In this document: in pieces, positions 22,261 to 22,392 of the stretch
Layout: every line of letters starts with the position of its first letter
How positions within the stretch are numbered: the stretch's first letter is position 1
From: a virus
Strand: one strand, 5' to 3'
Virus record (IMG/VR): IMGVR_UViG_3300042429_001131
Span: 1-22,392 of that record
DNA: 22,392 nt
The notes under the pieces: generated by a model
Database searches by the model: none
What the model saw: only the letters and a program-made list of their open reading frames with translations
Told to the model about the DNA's origin: nothing
Program-made: the position numbers and the translations under genes

Positions 22261-22392
22261 CATCCTATTTTAAATTTACATCCGGTGAAGCATTTACCTT
22301 AAATGGTGTCGATTACTCTGGATTCTTTCACGTTGAAGATGGTGTTGCATATACGGAACGAAATAAAAGTGTAACTTCTGAACAGCTTACAC
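22257..22392 (+). CDS. Virion protein, N-terminal fragment cut by the window edge
   Basis: The first 45 codons of a gene overlapping the upstream stop (ATGA at 22257-22260). The start reads M-T-S-Y-F-K-F-T-S-G-E-A-F-T-L-N-G, then Y-S-G-F-F-H-V-E-D-G-V-A-Y-T. This 'F-x-S-G-x-x-F-x-L-x-G-x-x-Y-x-G-x-F' start is a pattern I associate with structural proteins of large T4-like phages. It is too short for a function. No Shine-Dalgarno sequence is present, and translation is probably coupled. Confidence 0.65.
   Translation, partial: MTSYFKFTSGEAFTLNGVDYSGFFHVEDGVAYTERNKSVTSEQLT

Overview
The window looks like part of the genome of a lytic, contractile-tailed phage of the T4 superfamily (Caudoviricetes). 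The supporting calls are a gp17-type large terminase with a T4-style ATPase start, a gp44-type clamp-loader subunit, a gp25-type and a gp6-type baseplate wedge protein, and a box YTAAATA that closely resembles the T4 late promoter TATAAATA. The DNA is AT-rich, genes are packed with 1-14 bp overlaps, and orientation switches often. No tRNA, rRNA, integrase or CRISPR array was seen. The host cannot be named; Shine-Dalgarno sequences are almost absent, which may reflect the host.

Layout. (1) Positions 1-4699, minus strand: a tail fibre built of 23-residue repeats, a small fibre-associated protein, an acidic probable head/core protein with an in-frame internal start, a 118-aa protein, a possible gp14-like neck protein, and the large terminase, which runs off the left edge shortly after an intein begins inside it. 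(2) Positions 4752-7524, plus strand: a 73-aa protein, an RmlD-like sugar reductase, a short RmlA-like nucleotidyltransferase and the clamp-loader ATPase, translationally overlapped. (3) Positions 7521-9687, minus strand: two probable virion/head proteins and a free-standing GIY-YIG homing endonuclease with about eleven NUMOD3 repeats. (4) Positions 9802-22392, plus strand: a 602-aa coiled-coil virion protein, gp25, gp6 and a run of large structural proteins with PKD-like and LamG-like regions. Two minus-strand insertions interrupt this block: a small ORF under a sigma70-like promoter between gp25 and gp6, and an ADP-ribosyltransferase-like gene after gp6.

The most striking regulatory feature is a box YTAAATA placed 5 or 6 nt before 14 start codons on both strands. 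In T4 the late-promoter box lies about that far upstream of the transcription start, so these transcripts would begin at or next to the start codon and be leaderless. Genes lacking the box are either overlapped or abutted by an upstream gene, or belong to the sugar/clamp-loader operon. An intrinsic terminator ends only a few bases before one such box, which supports a promoter role.

Several proteins share an N-terminal pattern (F-D-x-L-[YF]-E or similar) resembling the capsid-targeting peptide of T4 internal proteins, with a Glu that could be a gp21-type cleavage site. One of them is the ADP-ribosyltransferase-like protein, suggesting a T4 Alt-like effector packaged in the head.
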